Positions 42,673 to 53,826 of a DNA stretch of 64,000 bases are shown here, in pieces; positions within the stretch are counted from its first letter, which is position 1; the number at the start of each line of letters is the position of its first letter. The stretch lies in NCBI RefSeq assembly GCF_014638745.1, contig NZ_BMFO01000001.1, forward strand, positions 534,591 through 598,590. The letters are read 5' to 3'. Source of the DNA: Arenimonas maotaiensis (lineage in GTDB: Bacteria; Pseudomonadota; Gammaproteobacteria; Xanthomonadales; Xanthomonadaceae). The position numbers and the translations under genes are program-made. The notes beneath the pieces were generated by a model, which was not told where the DNA came from, did not search any database, and worked only from the letters and a program-made list of their open reading frames with translations.

Positions 42673-43370
42673 TGGACGCGTTGATCTTCGCCGCCGGTAA
42701 AGGCGAGCGCATGCGCCCGCTGACCGAGCACACGCCCAAGCCGCTGTTGTCGGTCGGCGGCAAGCGCCTGATCGAATGGCATCTGGAGAAACTGGCCGCG
42801 CTCGGCTGCGGCACGGTGGTGATCAACACGTCCTGGCTGGCCGAATGCTTCCCGCCGGCGCTCGGCGACGGCTCGCGCTGGGGCCTGAACCTGGTGTATT
42901 CCTACGAGGGCGCCGAGCCGCTGGAAACCGGTGGTGGCATGGCCAAGGCGCTGGCGCATCTGAATGATGCGCCGTTCATCGCGGTCAACGGTGATGTGTT
43001 CTGCGATGCCGATTTCAGTCGCCTGCCGCACGAACCCAAGGGCTTGGCGCACCTGCTGCTGGTCGACAATCCCGAGCACAACCCCCACGGCGATTTCGTA
43101 CTGCGCCCCGATGGCCGCGTGGATTCCGACGGCGAAGCCAAACTGACCTTTTCCGGCATCGGCGTGTACCGCCCGGAACTGCTGCTGCGTTGCCGCGACC
43201 GATGGCAGACGCCGGGCGAGGCGCATCCGCGCTTCAAATTGGCGCCGATCCTGCGTGCGGCCATGAGGGAGGGTTTGGTGACCGGCCAACGCCACGACGG
43301 CGTCTGGCTGGACATCGGCACACCGCAACGCCTGGCCGATTTGGATGCGGCCTTGACCCGCGCCCGGTAG
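42672..43370 (+). CDS. murU: MurNAc-1-P uridylyltransferase
   Basis: A 232-residue nucleotidyltransferase making UDP-MurNAc from MurNAc-1-P and UTP. The N-terminus AAGKGERMRPLTEHTPKPLL is the typical pyrophosphorylase signature; further landmarks are YSYEGAEPLETGGGMAKAL, VNGDVFCDADF, TFSGIGVYRPELL and the closing GVWLDIGTPQRL. Length matches Pseudomonas MurU. Translation is probably coupled to amgK. Confidence 0.92.
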   Translation: MDALIFAAGKGERMRPLTEHTPKPLLSVGGKRLIEWHLEKLAALGCGTVVINTSWLAECFPPALGDGSRWGLNLVYSYEGAEPLETGGGMAKALAHLNDAPFIAVNGDVFCDADFSRLPHEPKGLAHLLLVDNPEHNPHGDFVLRPDGRVDSDGEAKLTFSGIGVYRPELLLRCRDRWQTPGEAHPRFKLAPILRAAMREGLVTGQRHDGVWLDIGTPQRLADLDAALTRAR

Positions 43371-43379
43371 GGGCGAAAA

Positions 43380-43470
43380 GGCGCTACCCCGGCGCTACGC
43401 GCCACCCCTTCGTAAACGAAGGGGATTAAGAGCGATGGTTTTTTCCCCTTCGGAACGAAGGGGTGCCCGA
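43380..43470. repeat. Tandem perfect hairpins between murU and hda
   Basis: Two hairpins with the same 8-bp stem CCCCTTCG/CGAAGGGG stand at 43405-43424 (loop TAAA) and 43445-43463 (loop GAA). GGCGCTACCCC-type copies flank them (43380-43400 and near 43480). The tail-to-tail position suggests termination or a REP-like repeat; a run of six T lies between them. Confidence 0.65.
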
Positions 43471-43532
43471 AGGGCGGGGTAGCGCGTTTGGCATCAACCA
43501 GAGCGAACACAAGGTCCGCCCCGACGATGGCA

Positions 43533-44234
43533 TTACGCCTCGGCGTGCAACACCGTCTTGATGAACGGAATGGTCAAGCGCCGTTGCGCGGCCAGGCTGG
43601 CATGATCCAGGCGGTCGAGCAGCTCGCCCAGCGATTGCAGGTCGCGGCTGACGCGGGTGAACAGGTAATCGACGACCGCCTCGTCGATCTGCAGGCCGCG
43701 GCGGGCGGCACGTTGCGCCAGCACCTGGCGTTTGCCGGCTTCATCCAGCACCTCCAGATTCAAACGCAGGCCCTGCTCCAGGCGCGAGACCAGATCCGGC
43801 AAGCGGATGCCCAACTGCGCCGGCATGGCGCCGGCGGCGAACACCAAGGAGGCGCCGGCGGCCTTGGCACGGTTGTAGAAATGGAACAGCGCTTCTTCGG
43901 CGCCGGCATCGCCGGCGAGGGCCTGCACGTCGTCCAGGCACACCAGCTGCCGGTGCTCCAGACCATCCAAGGCCTGCGCCAACATCGGCGCCATGCGCGC
44001 CAGCGGCACATACGCGGCGGCGCGCCCGAGCGCGTGCGCGTGGCTGACCGCGGCGCGCAGCAGATGGCTTTTGCCCGAACCCGAAGGACCGGCCAGGAAC
44101 ACCGCGTGCGCGCTCTCGCCGCAGGCCGCCTGCTCGATGGCGCGGCGCACGGGCTCCTGCCCGAGGAAATCGACGAAACGCTGGTCGGAGCCGGCCTTGA
44201 ACGCCAGCGGCAATTGCGCGCTCACCTCAGACAT
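43533..44234 (-). CDS. hda: Hda, regulatory inactivator of DnaA
   Basis: A 233-residue AAA+ protein related to the central part of DnaA. The N-terminal clamp-binding peptide QLPLAF is present, allowing Hda to bind the loaded beta clamp and stimulate DnaA-ATP hydrolysis. Walker A is AGPSGSGKSHLL, Walker B is LVCLDDVQAL, sensor regions include LPDLVSRLEQGL. Start ATG 44234 overlaps the end of the permease gene by eight bases. The order DUF2066-perM-hda is conserved in Xanthomonadales. Confidence 0.92.
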   Translation of the reverse strand: MSEVSAQLPLAFKAGSDQRFVDFLGQEPVRRAIEQAACGESAHAVFLAGPSGSGKSHLLRAAVSHAHALGRAAAYVPLARMAPMLAQALDGLEHRQLVCLDDVQALAGDAGAEEALFHFYNRAKAAGASLVFAAGAMPAQLGIRLPDLVSRLEQGLRLNLEVLDEAGKRQVLAQRAARRGLQIDEAVVDYLFTRVSRDLQSLGELLDRLDHASLAAQRRLTIPFIKTVLHAEA

Positions 44235-45321
44235 CCGGCCTCGGCGGATCAAGCGCGGCCGGCGCGCCGGCGCCGTACAGCCCGCTTTTCAGGTAGCGCT
44301 CTTCGTACAGGTACTTCAGCAGCACATTGAGCACCGCCGCCGCCGGCAACGCCAGCAGCACGCCGATGAAACCGAACAGCTGGCCGCCGGCCATGATCGC
44401 GAAGATCACCGCCACCGGATGCAGGCCGATGCGGTCGCCGACCAGCTTCGGGGTCAGGATGTAGCTTTCGATCAACTGGCCGACGGTGAACACCAAGGCC
44501 ACGCCGAGCAGATGGTTGATGTCGCCGTGCTGGATCAGGCTGGCGATCACCGCCGCGACGATGCCGAAGGTGGCGCCCAGATACGGCACGAAACTGACCA
44601 GACCGGCCAGGAAACCGATCAGCAGGCCCGAATCCAGGCCCACCAGCCACAGGCCGACGGCGTAGATCGCGCCGAGCATGACCATCACCAGCATCTGGCC
44701 GCGCAGGAAACCGCCGAGCACCTCGTCGGAGTCGGCCGCCAACCGGCCGACGATGGCGGCATGCCGACGCGGCACCGCATCGTGCAGGCTGCGCAGCATC
44801 GGCTGCCAATCGCGCAGGAAATAGAAGCTCAGGATCGGCAGCAGCAGCAGGTTGGACACCCACAAGAGAATGGCCATGCCCGAACGACCGACATAACCCA
44901 GCGCGATCTTGGCGAAATCGCCGATCTCCTGCCAATGTTCCTGCACCACCTGGGTGGCGCCGACCCGGCTGAACAGTGGGCTCAAATCGCGCCCGGTACG
45001 CGCCGACAGCCATGGCAGGGCGACGTTGGTGAACCAGTCGAACAGGCGCGGCAGGCGCTCCAGCAAAGACACCAGCTGGCTCCACAGCAGCGGCAGCAGC
45101 ACTAGCAGGGCCAACGCGATCAGGCCGAAGGTCAGCAGGAACACCAGCAGCACGGCGGTGTTGCGGCTGCGGCCGGCGCGTTGCAGGCGCAACACCAGTG
45201 GATTGCCGAGCCACGCCAGCAGCAGCGCCGCCACGAACGGCGACAGGATCGGGCTCAGCAACCAAAGCAGGAAGCCCAAGGCGGCGACCAGCGCCGGCAA
45301 TTGCCATTTGGGCGCGATCAT
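44227..45321 (-). CDS. perM: AI-2E family transporter / PerM-like permease
   Basis: A 364-residue inner-membrane protein with about seven or eight hydrophobic segments. The PF01594 pattern is visible: an N-terminal pair of helices, a long amphipathic region (about 60-150), and the conserved GFLAGLVSFVPYLGATFGIV and ESYILTPKLVGDRIGLHPVAV. Members include exporters of autoinducer-2 and Na+/H+ antiporters, so the substrate here is uncertain. It sits between the DUF2066 gene (4-base gap) and hda. Confidence 0.9.
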   Translation of the reverse strand: MIAPKWQLPALVAALGFLLWLLSPILSPFVAALLLAWLGNPLVLRLQRAGRSRNTAVLLVFLLTFGLIALALLVLLPLLWSQLVSLLERLPRLFDWFTNVALPWLSARTGRDLSPLFSRVGATQVVQEHWQEIGDFAKIALGYVGRSGMAILLWVSNLLLLPILSFYFLRDWQPMLRSLHDAVPRRHAAIVGRLAADSDEVLGGFLRGQMLVMVMLGAIYAVGLWLVGLDSGLLIGFLAGLVSFVPYLGATFGIVAAVIASLIQHGDINHLLGVALVFTVGQLIESYILTPKLVGDRIGLHPVAVIFAIMAGGQLFGFIGVLLALPAAAVLNVLLKYLYEERYLKSGLYGAGAPAALDPPRPDV

Positions 45322-45325
45322 CGGC

Positions 45326-46483
45326 TCAGTCCTTCAGCGTGAAACGTTCGATGGACTCGGCCGGCGGTTCGCCGTCGGCGGCCGGCGCCGAGGCCGGTCC
45401 GAGCGGCTGCAGCACACCGCTGGTGCGCATCAGGCCGCGGAAGGCGTTGACGCCGCTGCGCAGATCGACCCGCAGTAGCAGTATGCCGGGTTGCGCGGCG
45501 TCGATGTCGAGTTCGCGCACCGACGCGTGCGTCTGCAGGAAGGCCACGGCGCGCACGTAGTCGTCCAGGCCGTTGATGCCGGCCACTTCCATGCGCACCA
45601 CGCCGGCGCGGCCGGCGTCCAGGCGCGAGGCGTCGCGCTTGGCGAAATACTCGGCGGTGTTGTCGGCGCCGGAGGCGATGACCTGGCGTGCGTCGGGCAT
45701 CGTCACCGGCCAGCGGCTGAGTTCGGCGCCGTCCTGCCACAACAGCCACCAGGCCGACCAGCCGCTGACCGAGCGGTAGACCTTGCCGATCAGCATCGTG
45801 TCGTTGCGGTAGCGCGCGTTGGCGGCGGCCACGCCGCGGGCATCCAAGGCCAGCACCGCCGGCAAGGCGGCCAGATCGCCGGCGCTGCCCTGCGGCACCA
45901 GAAAACGGAGACCGCGTTGCTGGCCGCGGTCGGCCAAGGATTTGATCACGTTGAGTTGTCCGGCGGTGACCAGACGCGGGCCGCGGCCGTCGTCGATGCT
46001 CAGCCACAGCATCGGTTTCGGGCGCTCGCCGGTCCAGTACTTGAAGCCGGCGGCGGCAATCAGCGAATCGACCGGATTGGGATCGAAGCGCACATTGAGA
46101 CTGGCCTTCAGCACCGGCGCGCCGCCGACCAGGGTATTGCCCTCGGCGTCCGAGACGCCGGCCTTGTCGTCCAGCACCCAGTCCGGGGCATGGGCGAAGG
46201 CGCCGCGCACCACCGGATTGCTGCCGGCGTCGGTGCGGCCGGTGAGCTGGTTGACCACCTGCACCAAGGCGCGCGCGATGGCGGCCTTGCGCGCCTTGTC
46301 GTCCTGCGACAGCAGCTCCACGCGGGTGGCGTACAACGCCGGATCGCGCACCAGGCGCTTGCTCTCGGACGGAGCCTCCGCCGCCGCGGCCGACGCCGCC
46401 GGTTTGACGCCCTGCGCGGACGCCGCGCCGGCCCAAACCAGCAACAACGCGAGAAGAAGACGGGCGGTCGGACGGCGTGTCAT
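45326..46483 (-). CDS. DUF2066 family exported protein
   Basis: A 385-residue protein from ATG 46483 with a signal peptide (RLLLALLLVWAGAASAQG). The body has the DUF2066 pattern: YATRVELLSQDDKARKAAIA, LVQVVNQLTGRTDAG, KASLNVRFDPNPVDSLIAAA and the closing ELDIDAAQPGILLLRVDL. Function of the family is unknown; it is probably periplasmic. Divergent from purM with 89 bp between start codons. Confidence 0.85.
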   Translation of the reverse strand: MTRRPTARLLLALLLVWAGAASAQGVKPAASAAAAEAPSESKRLVRDPALYATRVELLSQDDKARKAAIARALVQVVNQLTGRTDAGSNPVVRGAFAHAPDWVLDDKAGVSDAEGNTLVGGAPVLKASLNVRFDPNPVDSLIAAAGFKYWTGERPKPMLWLSIDDGRGPRLVTAGQLNVIKSLADRGQQRGLRFLVPQGSAGDLAALPAVLALDARGVAAANARYRNDTMLIGKVYRSVSGWSAWWLLWQDGAELSRWPVTMPDARQVIASGADNTAEYFAKRDASRLDAGRAGVVRMEVAGINGLDDYVRAVAFLQTHASVRELDIDAAQPGILLLRVDLRSGVNAFRGLMRTSGVLQPLGPASAPAADGEPPAESIERFTLKD

Positions 46484-46572
46484 GCGGGTATCTTGCCTCA
46501 AGTTTCCGGGGTTTGCACCGGCTATTATCGCAGTGAACTGGTAGAATGGGGCTTTCCATTCGGAACTGCCGC

Positions 46573-47610
46573 GTGAGCCCGGAAAACACCCCCCTGAGCT
46601 ACCGAGACGCGGGCGTCGACATCGACGCCGGCAACACCGTGGTCGAGCGCATCAAGCCGCTGGTCAAGAAAACCTTCCGTCCGGAAGTGATGGGCGGTTT
46701 GGGCGGCTTCGGCGCCCTGTTCGACCTGTCCGGCCGCTACCGCGAACCGGTGCTGGTGTCCGGCACCGACGGCGTCGGCACCAAGCTCAAGCTCGCGCAG
46801 CAGCTGAACCGGCACGACACCATCGGCATCGACCTGGTCGCCATGTGCGTCAACGACGTGCTGGTGCAGGGCGCCGAGCCGCTGTTCTTCCTCGACTACT
46901 TCGCCACCGGCAAGCTCGACGTCGACACCACCGTGGCCGTGGTCGGCGGCATCGCCAAGGGCTGCGAGCTGTCCGGCTGCGCCTTGATCGGCGGCGAGAC
47001 CGCCGAGATGCCCGACATGTACCCGCCGGGCGAATACGACCTGGCCGGCTTCACCGTGGCCGCGGTGGAGAAATCCGAAATCATCGACGGCAGCGCGGTG
47101 CGCGCCGGCGACGTGCTGATCGGCATCGATTCCTCCGGCCCGCACTCCAACGGCTATTCGCTGGTGCGCAGGATCTATGACCGCGCCGGCCGGCCGGCCG
47201 AGCTGGACGTCGGCGGCGTGAAGCTGATCGACGCGCTGATGGCACCGACTCGGCTGTACGTCAAGCCGATCCTGGCCCTGCTCACGCAGCACCGCATCCC
47301 GGCCATGGCGCACATCACCGGCGGCGGCCTGAGCGAGAACATCATCCGCGTCATCCCCGACGGCCTGGGACTGGACATCGAAGCCAGCACCCTGGTGTTG
47401 CCGCCGGTGTTCGACTGGCTGCAGCGCGAAGGCAACGTGGCCGCGCCGGAAATGTGGCGTACCTTCAACTGCGGCGTCGGCTTCGTGCTGGTGCTGCATC
47501 CCGAGCAGGTCGCCGGCGTGCGCGCCAACCTGGACGCGCTCGGCCTGGGCCACAAGGCCATCGGCCAGGTCGTCGCCCGCCACGGCGATGAACGCACCGT
47601 CATCGCCTGA
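46573..47610 (+). CDS. purM: Phosphoribosylformylglycinamidine cyclo-ligase (AIR synthetase)
   Basis: A 345-residue ATP-dependent enzyme converting FGAM to AIR in purine synthesis. GTG 46573 is preferred as GGAA lies seven bases upstream; ATG 46546 is in frame but overlaps a likely -10 (TAGAAT, 46541-46546). Landmarks are [83 protein letters not shown] and [11 protein letters not shown]. The sequence is strikingly like Xanthomonas PurM, supporting the taxonomic placement. Confidence 0.95.
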   Translation: MSPENTPLSYRDAGVDIDAGNTVVERIKPLVKKTFRPEVMGGLGGFGALFDLSGRYREPVLVSGTDGVGTKLKLAQQLNRHDTIGIDLVAMCVNDVLVQGAEPLFFLDYFATGKLDVDTTVAVVGGIAKGCELSGCALIGGETAEMPDMYPPGEYDLAGFTVAAVEKSEIIDGSAVRAGDVLIGIDSSGPHSNGYSLVRRIYDRAGRPAELDVGGVKLIDALMAPTRLYVKPILALLTQHRIPAMAHITGGGLSENIIRVIPDGLGLDIEASTLVLPPVFDWLQREGNVAAPEMWRTFNCGVGFVLVLHPEQVAGVRANLDALGLGHKAIGQVVARHGDERTVIA

Positions 47611-48259
47611 GGCCGTGCGCCCGCCGCTGCGGGTCGCGGTACTGGCCTCCGGCCGCGGCAGCAACCTGCAGGCCCTGCACCGGGCACAAACCGAAGGCCG
47701 GCTGCCGATCGCGCTGGTCGGCGTGTTCTCCGACAAACCCGGCTCCGGCGCGGTGGCCTACGCGCGCGCGCACGGCCTGCCGGCCGCGGCGCTGTTGCCG
47801 TCGGACTTCCCTGACCGCGAAGCCTTCGATGTCGCGCTGATGCAGGCGGTTGCCGCCACGCGTCCGGAACTGATCGTCTGCGCCGGCTTCATGCGCATCA
47901 TCTCGAAGGCCGGCATCCGCGCCGCGCCCTGCCCGATGATCAACATCCATCCCTCGTTGCTGCCCAAATTCCCCGGCCTGCACACCCATGCCCGGGCCTT
48001 GGCCGCGGGCGAGCATGAACACGGCGCCAGCGTGCATCTGGTCGACGAGGTGCTGGACGGCGGCCGCGTGCTGGCGCAGGCGCGCGTGCCGGTGCAGGCC
48101 GGCGAGGATCCGTCGCAGCTGGCCGAGCGCGTGTTAAGCCGCGAGCATCCTTTATTAATCGCGACTGTACGCGCCATCGCCGACGGCCGCATCCGCCTGC
48201 AAGGCGACGCATCGGCTCGCGTATCATGGCTGGGTGACGACGATCTCGACCTGGAGTAA
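47588..48259 (+). CDS. purN: Phosphoribosylglycinamide formyltransferase
   Basis: A 223-residue enzyme moving a formyl group from 10-formyl-THF to GAR. Typical motifs are [50 protein letters not shown] with catalytic Asn and His, and [20 protein letters not shown] with catalytic Asp. ATG 47588 overlaps purM by 23 bases, so the two purine genes are co-translated. Confidence 0.94.
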   Translation: MNAPSSPEAVRPPLRVAVLASGRGSNLQALHRAQTEGRLPIALVGVFSDKPGSGAVAYARAHGLPAAALLPSDFPDREAFDVALMQAVAATRPELIVCAGFMRIISKAGIRAAPCPMINIHPSLLPKFPGLHTHARALAAGEHEHGASVHLVDEVLDGGRVLAQARVPVQAGEDPSQLAERVLSREHPLLIATVRAIADGRIRLQGDASARVSWLGDDDLDLE

Positions 48260-48263
48260 GCCC

Positions 48264-48971
48264 ATGCGCCGCACCACGTTCGTGCTGTGGCTGTCCCTGC
48301 TCGCCCTGCCGGCCACGGCGGCGGCGCCGGTGGACGCGTTCACGCTGAAATTCAGCACGCTGCGCAACGGCGACGCGCTCGGCGGCACCGTCATGCAGTT
48401 CAAGCCGGCGCGTGCCGGCGTCTGGCAGTTCAGCAGTACGGTCAACGGCACCGAAGGCCTGGCCGGATTGGCCGGCGCCGGCGTCAACGAGACCAGCACC
48501 CTGACCGCGCCCGGCGGTCAACTCACGCTGTTCAGCAACGCCTTGGAAACCCGGCTGGCCTGGAAGAGCTCGGTCAAGACCACCGCCTTGCTCAAGGGCG
48601 GCAAAGCCTATCAATACAGCGACGGCAAGACCGTGCGCCTGGCCGACTACGCGCCGCAGACCCTGGACCGGCACAGCCTGACCGTGGCGCTAGTGTCCGA
48701 CCTGCGCGCGGGCCTGGGGCCGGAATTCACCTACCGCGCCTTGGCCAAGGGCCGCGCCGAGACCTACCGCTTCCGCGTCACCGGCGAAGAGCGGCTGAAC
48801 ACCGCCTTGGGCATGCTGGACACCGTCCGCGTCGAGCGCATCCGCGAAAGCAGCGACGGCAAGCGCACGCGCATCTGGTTCGCCAAAAGCCGCGGCTATC
48901 TGCCGGTGCTGATCCAGGAGCTGGACCGCGACGGCGACGACATCGAGATGCGGATCGCGGCGATCCGCTGA
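48264..48971 (+). CDS. DUF3108 family exported protein
   Basis: A 235-residue protein with a signal peptide (FVLWLSLLALPATAAA). The mature part has the DUF3108 layout (FSTLRNGDALGGTVMQFKPA, LDTVRVERIRESSDGKRTRI, WFAKSRGYLPVLIQELDRDG), a beta-rich fold in the periplasm or outer membrane with unclear function. It follows purN by four bases and is probably part of that operon; it ends one base before the convergent murA stop. Confidence 0.88.
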   Translation: MRRTTFVLWLSLLALPATAAAPVDAFTLKFSTLRNGDALGGTVMQFKPARAGVWQFSSTVNGTEGLAGLAGAGVNETSTLTAPGGQLTLFSNALETRLAWKSSVKTTALLKGGKAYQYSDGKTVRLADYAPQTLDRHSLTVALVSDLRAGLGPEFTYRALAKGRAETYRFRVTGEERLNTALGMLDTVRVERIRESSDGKRTRIWFAKSRGYLPVLIQELDRDGDDIEMRIAAIR

Positions 48972-48972
48972 C

Positions 48973-50238
<1,266 letters not shown>

Positions 50239-50475
50239 TCAGGCGCGGCCGGCTTCGGCCGGCGTCAGGGTTTTCAGGGCCAGGGCGTGGATTTCGCCGC
50301 CCATCTTCTCGCCCAAAGTGGCGTACACCAGGCGGTGTCGGGCCAACGGCAGTTTGCCCTGGAAGGATTCGTGGACCACCAAGGCCTCGAAATGCACGCC
50401 GTCATCGCCGTAGACCTCGACATGGGCGCCGGGCAGACCGGCAAGGATCATCTGGGTTATGGCTTCCGGGGTCAT
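50239..50475 (-). CDS. ibaG: BolA family protein IbaG
   Basis: A 78-residue protein starting at ATG 50475. The BolA fold is marked by VEVYGDDGVHFEALVVHESF, RHRLVYATLGEKM and GEIHALALKTL. The conserved C-terminal His (GEIHAL) is a ligand for shared Fe-S clusters with monothiol glutaredoxins. The neighbouring murA is the typical partner of ibaG. Confidence 0.92.
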   Translation of the reverse strand: MTPEAITQMILAGLPGAHVEVYGDDGVHFEALVVHESFQGKLPLARHRLVYATLGEKMGGEIHALALKTLTPAEAGRA

Positions 50476-50538
50476 CCGTACACGCTCTCGGCATAAGTCG
50501 TACAATAAGGCTCACCATGATACCGCCAAAGATGGCCG

Positions 50539-51540
50539 ATGACCGCCGCCCCCGCTGAAAATGTTTGCACCGATGCGGACTGGATCGCCGCCGGCCGGCG
50601 TGTGCTGGCCGTCGAAGGCCGGGCCTTGGCGGCGCTGGAAAACCGGCTCGACGCGCACTTCGCCGAGGCCTGCCGGCGCCTCTTGGCCTGCACCGGCCGG
50701 GTGATCTGCACCGGCATGGGCAAATCCGGCCACATCGCCAACAAGATCGCCGCCACCCTGGCCTCCACCGGCACCCCGGCCTTTTTCGTGCACCCCGGCG
50801 AAGCCAGCCACGGCGACCTGGGCATGATCCTAGACCAGGACGTGGTGCTGGCGCTGTCGAACTCGGGCGAATCCGATGAACTGAACATGATCATGCCGGT
50901 GCTGAAACGCCAAGGCAACGTCATCGTCGCCATGACCGGCCGGCCGCAATCGCGTCTGGCCGGCTTCGCCGACGTGCACCTGGACGTCTCGGTGCCGGAA
51001 GAGGCCTGCCCGCTCGGCCTGGCGCCGACCTCCAGCACCACCGTCAGCCTGGCCTTGGGCGATGCGCTGGCCGTGGCCCTGCTCGAGGCGCGCGGCTTCG
51101 GCGCCGAGGACTTCGCGCGCTCGCATCCGGCCGGCAGCCTCGGCCGCCGACTGCTGGTGCGCATCGACGATCTGATGCACAGCGGCGACGCCTTGCCGAT
51201 GGTGATGCCGGACGCCAGCGTGACCGAAGCGCTGCTGGAAATGAGCGCCAAGCGCCTGGGCATGACCGCGGTGGTCGACGACGCACTGCAACTGCTCGGC
51301 GTGTTCACCGACGGCGACCTGCGCCGCGCGCTGGAACGCGGCCCGATCGATTTCTCCACGACGCCGGTCAGCGCCCTGATGGGCCGTCAGCCGAAGACCG
51401 TGCCGGCCGGCCACCTGGCGGTCGAGGCCGCGCACCTGCTGGAACAACACCGCGTCAACGGCCTGCTGGTGGTCGATGACGGCGGCCGGCTGGTCGGCGC
51501 GCTCAACATCCACGACCTGTTGCAGGCGCGGGTGCTGTGA
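50539..51540 (+). CDS. kdsD: Arabinose-5-phosphate isomerase
   Basis: A 333-residue enzyme converting ribulose-5-P to arabinose-5-P for Kdo synthesis. An SIS domain (about residues 40-190; CTGMGKSGHIANKIAATLAS, LALSNSGESDELNMIMPVLK) is followed by two CBS domains (about 205-330; FTDGDLRRALERG, VNGLLVVDDGGRLVGALNIH). It is the first gene of the Kdo/LPS transport operon. A TACAAT -10 element lies at 50501-50506, 33 bases before the ATG. Confidence 0.94.
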   Translation: MTAAPAENVCTDADWIAAGRRVLAVEGRALAALENRLDAHFAEACRRLLACTGRVICTGMGKSGHIANKIAATLASTGTPAFFVHPGEASHGDLGMILDQDVVLALSNSGESDELNMIMPVLKRQGNVIVAMTGRPQSRLAGFADVHLDVSVPEEACPLGLAPTSSTTVSLALGDALAVALLEARGFGAEDFARSHPAGSLGRRLLVRIDDLMHSGDALPMVMPDASVTEALLEMSAKRLGMTAVVDDALQLLGVFTDGDLRRALERGPIDFSTTPVSALMGRQPKTVPAGHLAVEAAHLLEQHRVNGLLVVDDGGRLVGALNIHDLLQARVL

Positions 51541-52064
51541 TGGACCTGCAAACCCGCGCCGCCCGCATCCGCCTGGCCGCCTTCGACGTCGACGGCACCT
51601 TGACCGACGGCCGGCTGATCTTCGACGCCCAGGGCAACGAACTCAAGGCCTTCCACGTGCATGACGGCCAGGGCTTGCGCCTGCTGGAGGACGCCGGCAT
51701 CCGGGTGGCGTTGATCACCGCCCGCCGCAGCGCCATCGTGCAGGCCCGCGGCCGCGACCTGCGCCTCAGCCATGTGCACGACGGCGTGGCCGACAAGCTC
51801 GCCGTGCTGCGGCAGATCTGCCAGGCCGAAGGCGTCACACTGGACGAGACCGCCTACATGGGCGACGACTATCCCGATCTGGGCTGCCTGCAGTCGGTCG
51901 GTTTGGCCGCCTGCCCGAGCGATGCCCTGCCCGACCTGCGCGCCGCCGCGCACTTCACCGCCGGTTTCGCCGGCGGCCATGGCGCCGCACGCGCGCTGTG
52001 CGACCTGATCCTGGCCGCGCAGGGCAAAGACGCCGACGTCCGTCGACGGTTCGGTGCCGGATGA
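51540..52064 (+). CDS. kdsC: Kdo-8-phosphate phosphatase
   Basis: A 174-residue HAD-family phosphatase. The nucleophile motif is FDVDGTLTDG, followed by HVHDGQGLRLLEDAGIRVAL, ITARRS and YMGDDYPDL. It removes phosphate from Kdo-8-P to give Kdo. ATG 51540 overlaps the kdsD stop by one base and its own end overlaps lptC by four. Confidence 0.94.
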   Translation: MDLQTRAARIRLAAFDVDGTLTDGRLIFDAQGNELKAFHVHDGQGLRLLEDAGIRVALITARRSAIVQARGRDLRLSHVHDGVADKLAVLRQICQAEGVTLDETAYMGDDYPDLGCLQSVGLAACPSDALPDLRAAAHFTAGFAGGHGAARALCDLILAAQGKDADVRRRFGAG

Positions 52065-52621
52065 ATTACCGCAAGGGGGCCCTGGCCATGAGCCTGCTGG
52101 TCGCCGCGCTGGGCGTGGTGGTATGGGACATGCGCGGCCAGCGCGAGCGCCGCGTGGATACCGCGGTGCGCTCGGATTACCGGCTGGAACGCTTCGAGAT
52201 GAGCGCCTACGGCGAGGACGGCAGCATCGCCTTCGGTCTGAGCTCGCCGCTACTGGAGCGCGCCGCCGACGGCAAGACCCTGGACATCGAGACGCCCGCG
52301 TTCGTGTTCCCGGCCGAAGGCGGCCGCAGCTGGCAGGCCGGCGCCCGGAGCGCATGGGTCTCCGACCGCGCGCGCGAAATCCAGCTGCGTGGCGACGTGC
52401 GCATCGTCGGCCCGCTGTCCAAACGCGGACTGCGCACCGAATTCTCCGCCGACCGGCTGAGCGTGTTCCCCAAGGACAACCGCATCGCCAGCCCCGGCTG
52501 GGTGACCGTCAGCCACGGCACGTCTATACTGAAAGGCAAAGGCCTCGAGGCCGACATGAAACAACGCCGCGTCAAACTCCTGTCCGAGGTCACCGCCCGC
52601 TATGCGCCCGAATCCCGTTAA
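52061..52621 (+). CDS. lptC: LPS export protein LptC
   Basis: A 186-residue bitopic membrane protein. One N-terminal helix (GALAMSLLVAALGVVVWDM) anchors a periplasmic beta-jellyroll (residues about 45-180; YRLERFEMSAYGEDGSIAFG, FPAEGGRSWQAGARSAWV). It receives LPS from LptBFG and passes it to LptA. Overlaps lptA by 20 bases. Confidence 0.9.
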   Translation: MNYRKGALAMSLLVAALGVVVWDMRGQRERRVDTAVRSDYRLERFEMSAYGEDGSIAFGLSSPLLERAADGKTLDIETPAFVFPAEGGRSWQAGARSAWVSDRAREIQLRGDVRIVGPLSKRGLRTEFSADRLSVFPKDNRIASPGWVTVSHGTSILKGKGLEADMKQRRVKLLSEVTARYAPESR

Positions 52622-53102
52622 CCTCCTGCCGGCGCTGCTGCTGCTCGCCGCCGCCTCCGGCGCCGCCGCCAAGAGCACCGACCGCAAACAGCCGATGGAC
52701 ATCGCCGCCGACAGCAGCGACATGCTGCTGAACGACGACGGCGTCTCGAAGATCTGCGGCAACGTGCGCATCAGCCAGGGCACGCTGGCGATCGACGCCG
52801 ACTGCGCCGAAGTCACCCGCGTCAAAGGCGACCTGACCCAGGTCACCCTGACCGGCGCGCCGGCCCGCCTGCGCCAGGTCAACGACAACGGCGAACCGAT
52901 GGACGCCTCGGCGGCGCGCATCATTTACTTCACCAAAGCGGCGCAGATCACCCTGTCCGGCGGCGTGGTGATCGACCAGCCGCGCGGCAGCATGCGCGGC
53001 GAATCGATCCGCTACGACCTGAACACCGGCCGCCTGAACGGCGGCGGCGACGGCAGCCGGATCCAGATGCGGCTGAGCCCGAAACCCGAGGGCGGCGGCT
53101 GA
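52602..53102 (+). CDS. lptA: LPS transport periplasmic protein LptA
   Basis: A 166-residue periplasmic bridge protein with signal peptide ([16 protein letters not shown]). The OstA-like fold is seen in [40 protein letters not shown] and [20 protein letters not shown]. It oligomerises between LptC and LptD to carry LPS across the periplasm. Stop and lptB start overlap by one base (TGATG). Confidence 0.92.
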   Translation: MRPNPVNLLPALLLLAAASGAAAKSTDRKQPMDIAADSSDMLLNDDGVSKICGNVRISQGTLAIDADCAEVTRVKGDLTQVTLTGAPARLRQVNDNGEPMDASAARIIYFTKAAQITLSGGVVIDQPRGSMRGESIRYDLNTGRLNGGGDGSRIQMRLSPKPEGGG

Positions 53103-53821
53103 TGCTGAGCGCGCGTGGACTGAAGAAGTCCTACAAGCAGCGGGCGGTCGTGCACGATTTCGGGCTCGACCTGAATCCCGGCGAAGTGGTCGGCCTGCTC
53201 GGCCCGAACGGCGCCGGCAAGACCACCTGCTTCTACATGATCGTCGGCCTGATCGGCGCCGACGCCGGCCGCATCGAACTCGACGGCCGCAACATCACCA
53301 ACCTGGCCATGCACGAACGCGCGCGCCTGGGCCTGGGCTACCTGCCGCAGGAAGCCTCGGTATTCCGCAAGCTGTCGGTCTCGGAGAACATCGAAGCCGT
53401 GCTGGAACTGCGCCAGGACCTGGACGCGGCGGGCCGCGAGACCGCGCTGACCCAGCTGCTGGACGAGCTGCAGATCGGCCATGTCGCCACCCAGCTCGGC
53501 GCCAGCCTGTCCGGCGGCGAACGCCGGCGCGTCGAGATCGCGCGCGCGCTGGCCGCCAATCCGCGCATGATCCTGCTCGACGAACCGTTCGCCGGCGTCG
53601 ATCCGATCTCGGTGCTGGACATCCAGGGCATCATCCTGCAGCTCAAGCAGCGCGGCATCGGCGTGCTGATCACCGACCACAACGTGCGCGAGACGCTCGG
53701 CATCTGCGATCGCGCCTACATCCTGTTCGAAGGCACCGCGCTGGCCGAAGGCAAACCGGACTTCCTGCTGGAGCATCCCGACGTCCGCCGCGTCTACCTG
53801 GGCGAGCAGTTCAAGCTGTAA
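53102..53821 (+). CDS. lptB: LPS export ABC transporter ATPase LptB
   Basis: A 239-residue ATPase powering LPS extraction with LptFG. Walker [16 protein letters not shown]-loop [13 protein letters not shown], signature [16 protein letters not shown], Walker [14 protein letters not shown] and switch-His [10 protein letters not shown] are all intact. rpoN begins six bases downstream, the classic lptB-rpoN linkage. Confidence 0.96.
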   Translation: MLSARGLKKSYKQRAVVHDFGLDLNPGEVVGLLGPNGAGKTTCFYMIVGLIGADAGRIELDGRNITNLAMHERARLGLGYLPQEASVFRKLSVSENIEAVLELRQDLDAAGRETALTQLLDELQIGHVATQLGASLSGGERRRVEIARALAANPRMILLDEPFAGVDPISVLDIQGIILQLKQRGIGVLITDHNVRETLGICDRAYILFEGTALAEGKPDFLLEHPDVRRVYLGEQFKL

Positions 53822-53826
53822 CCGGC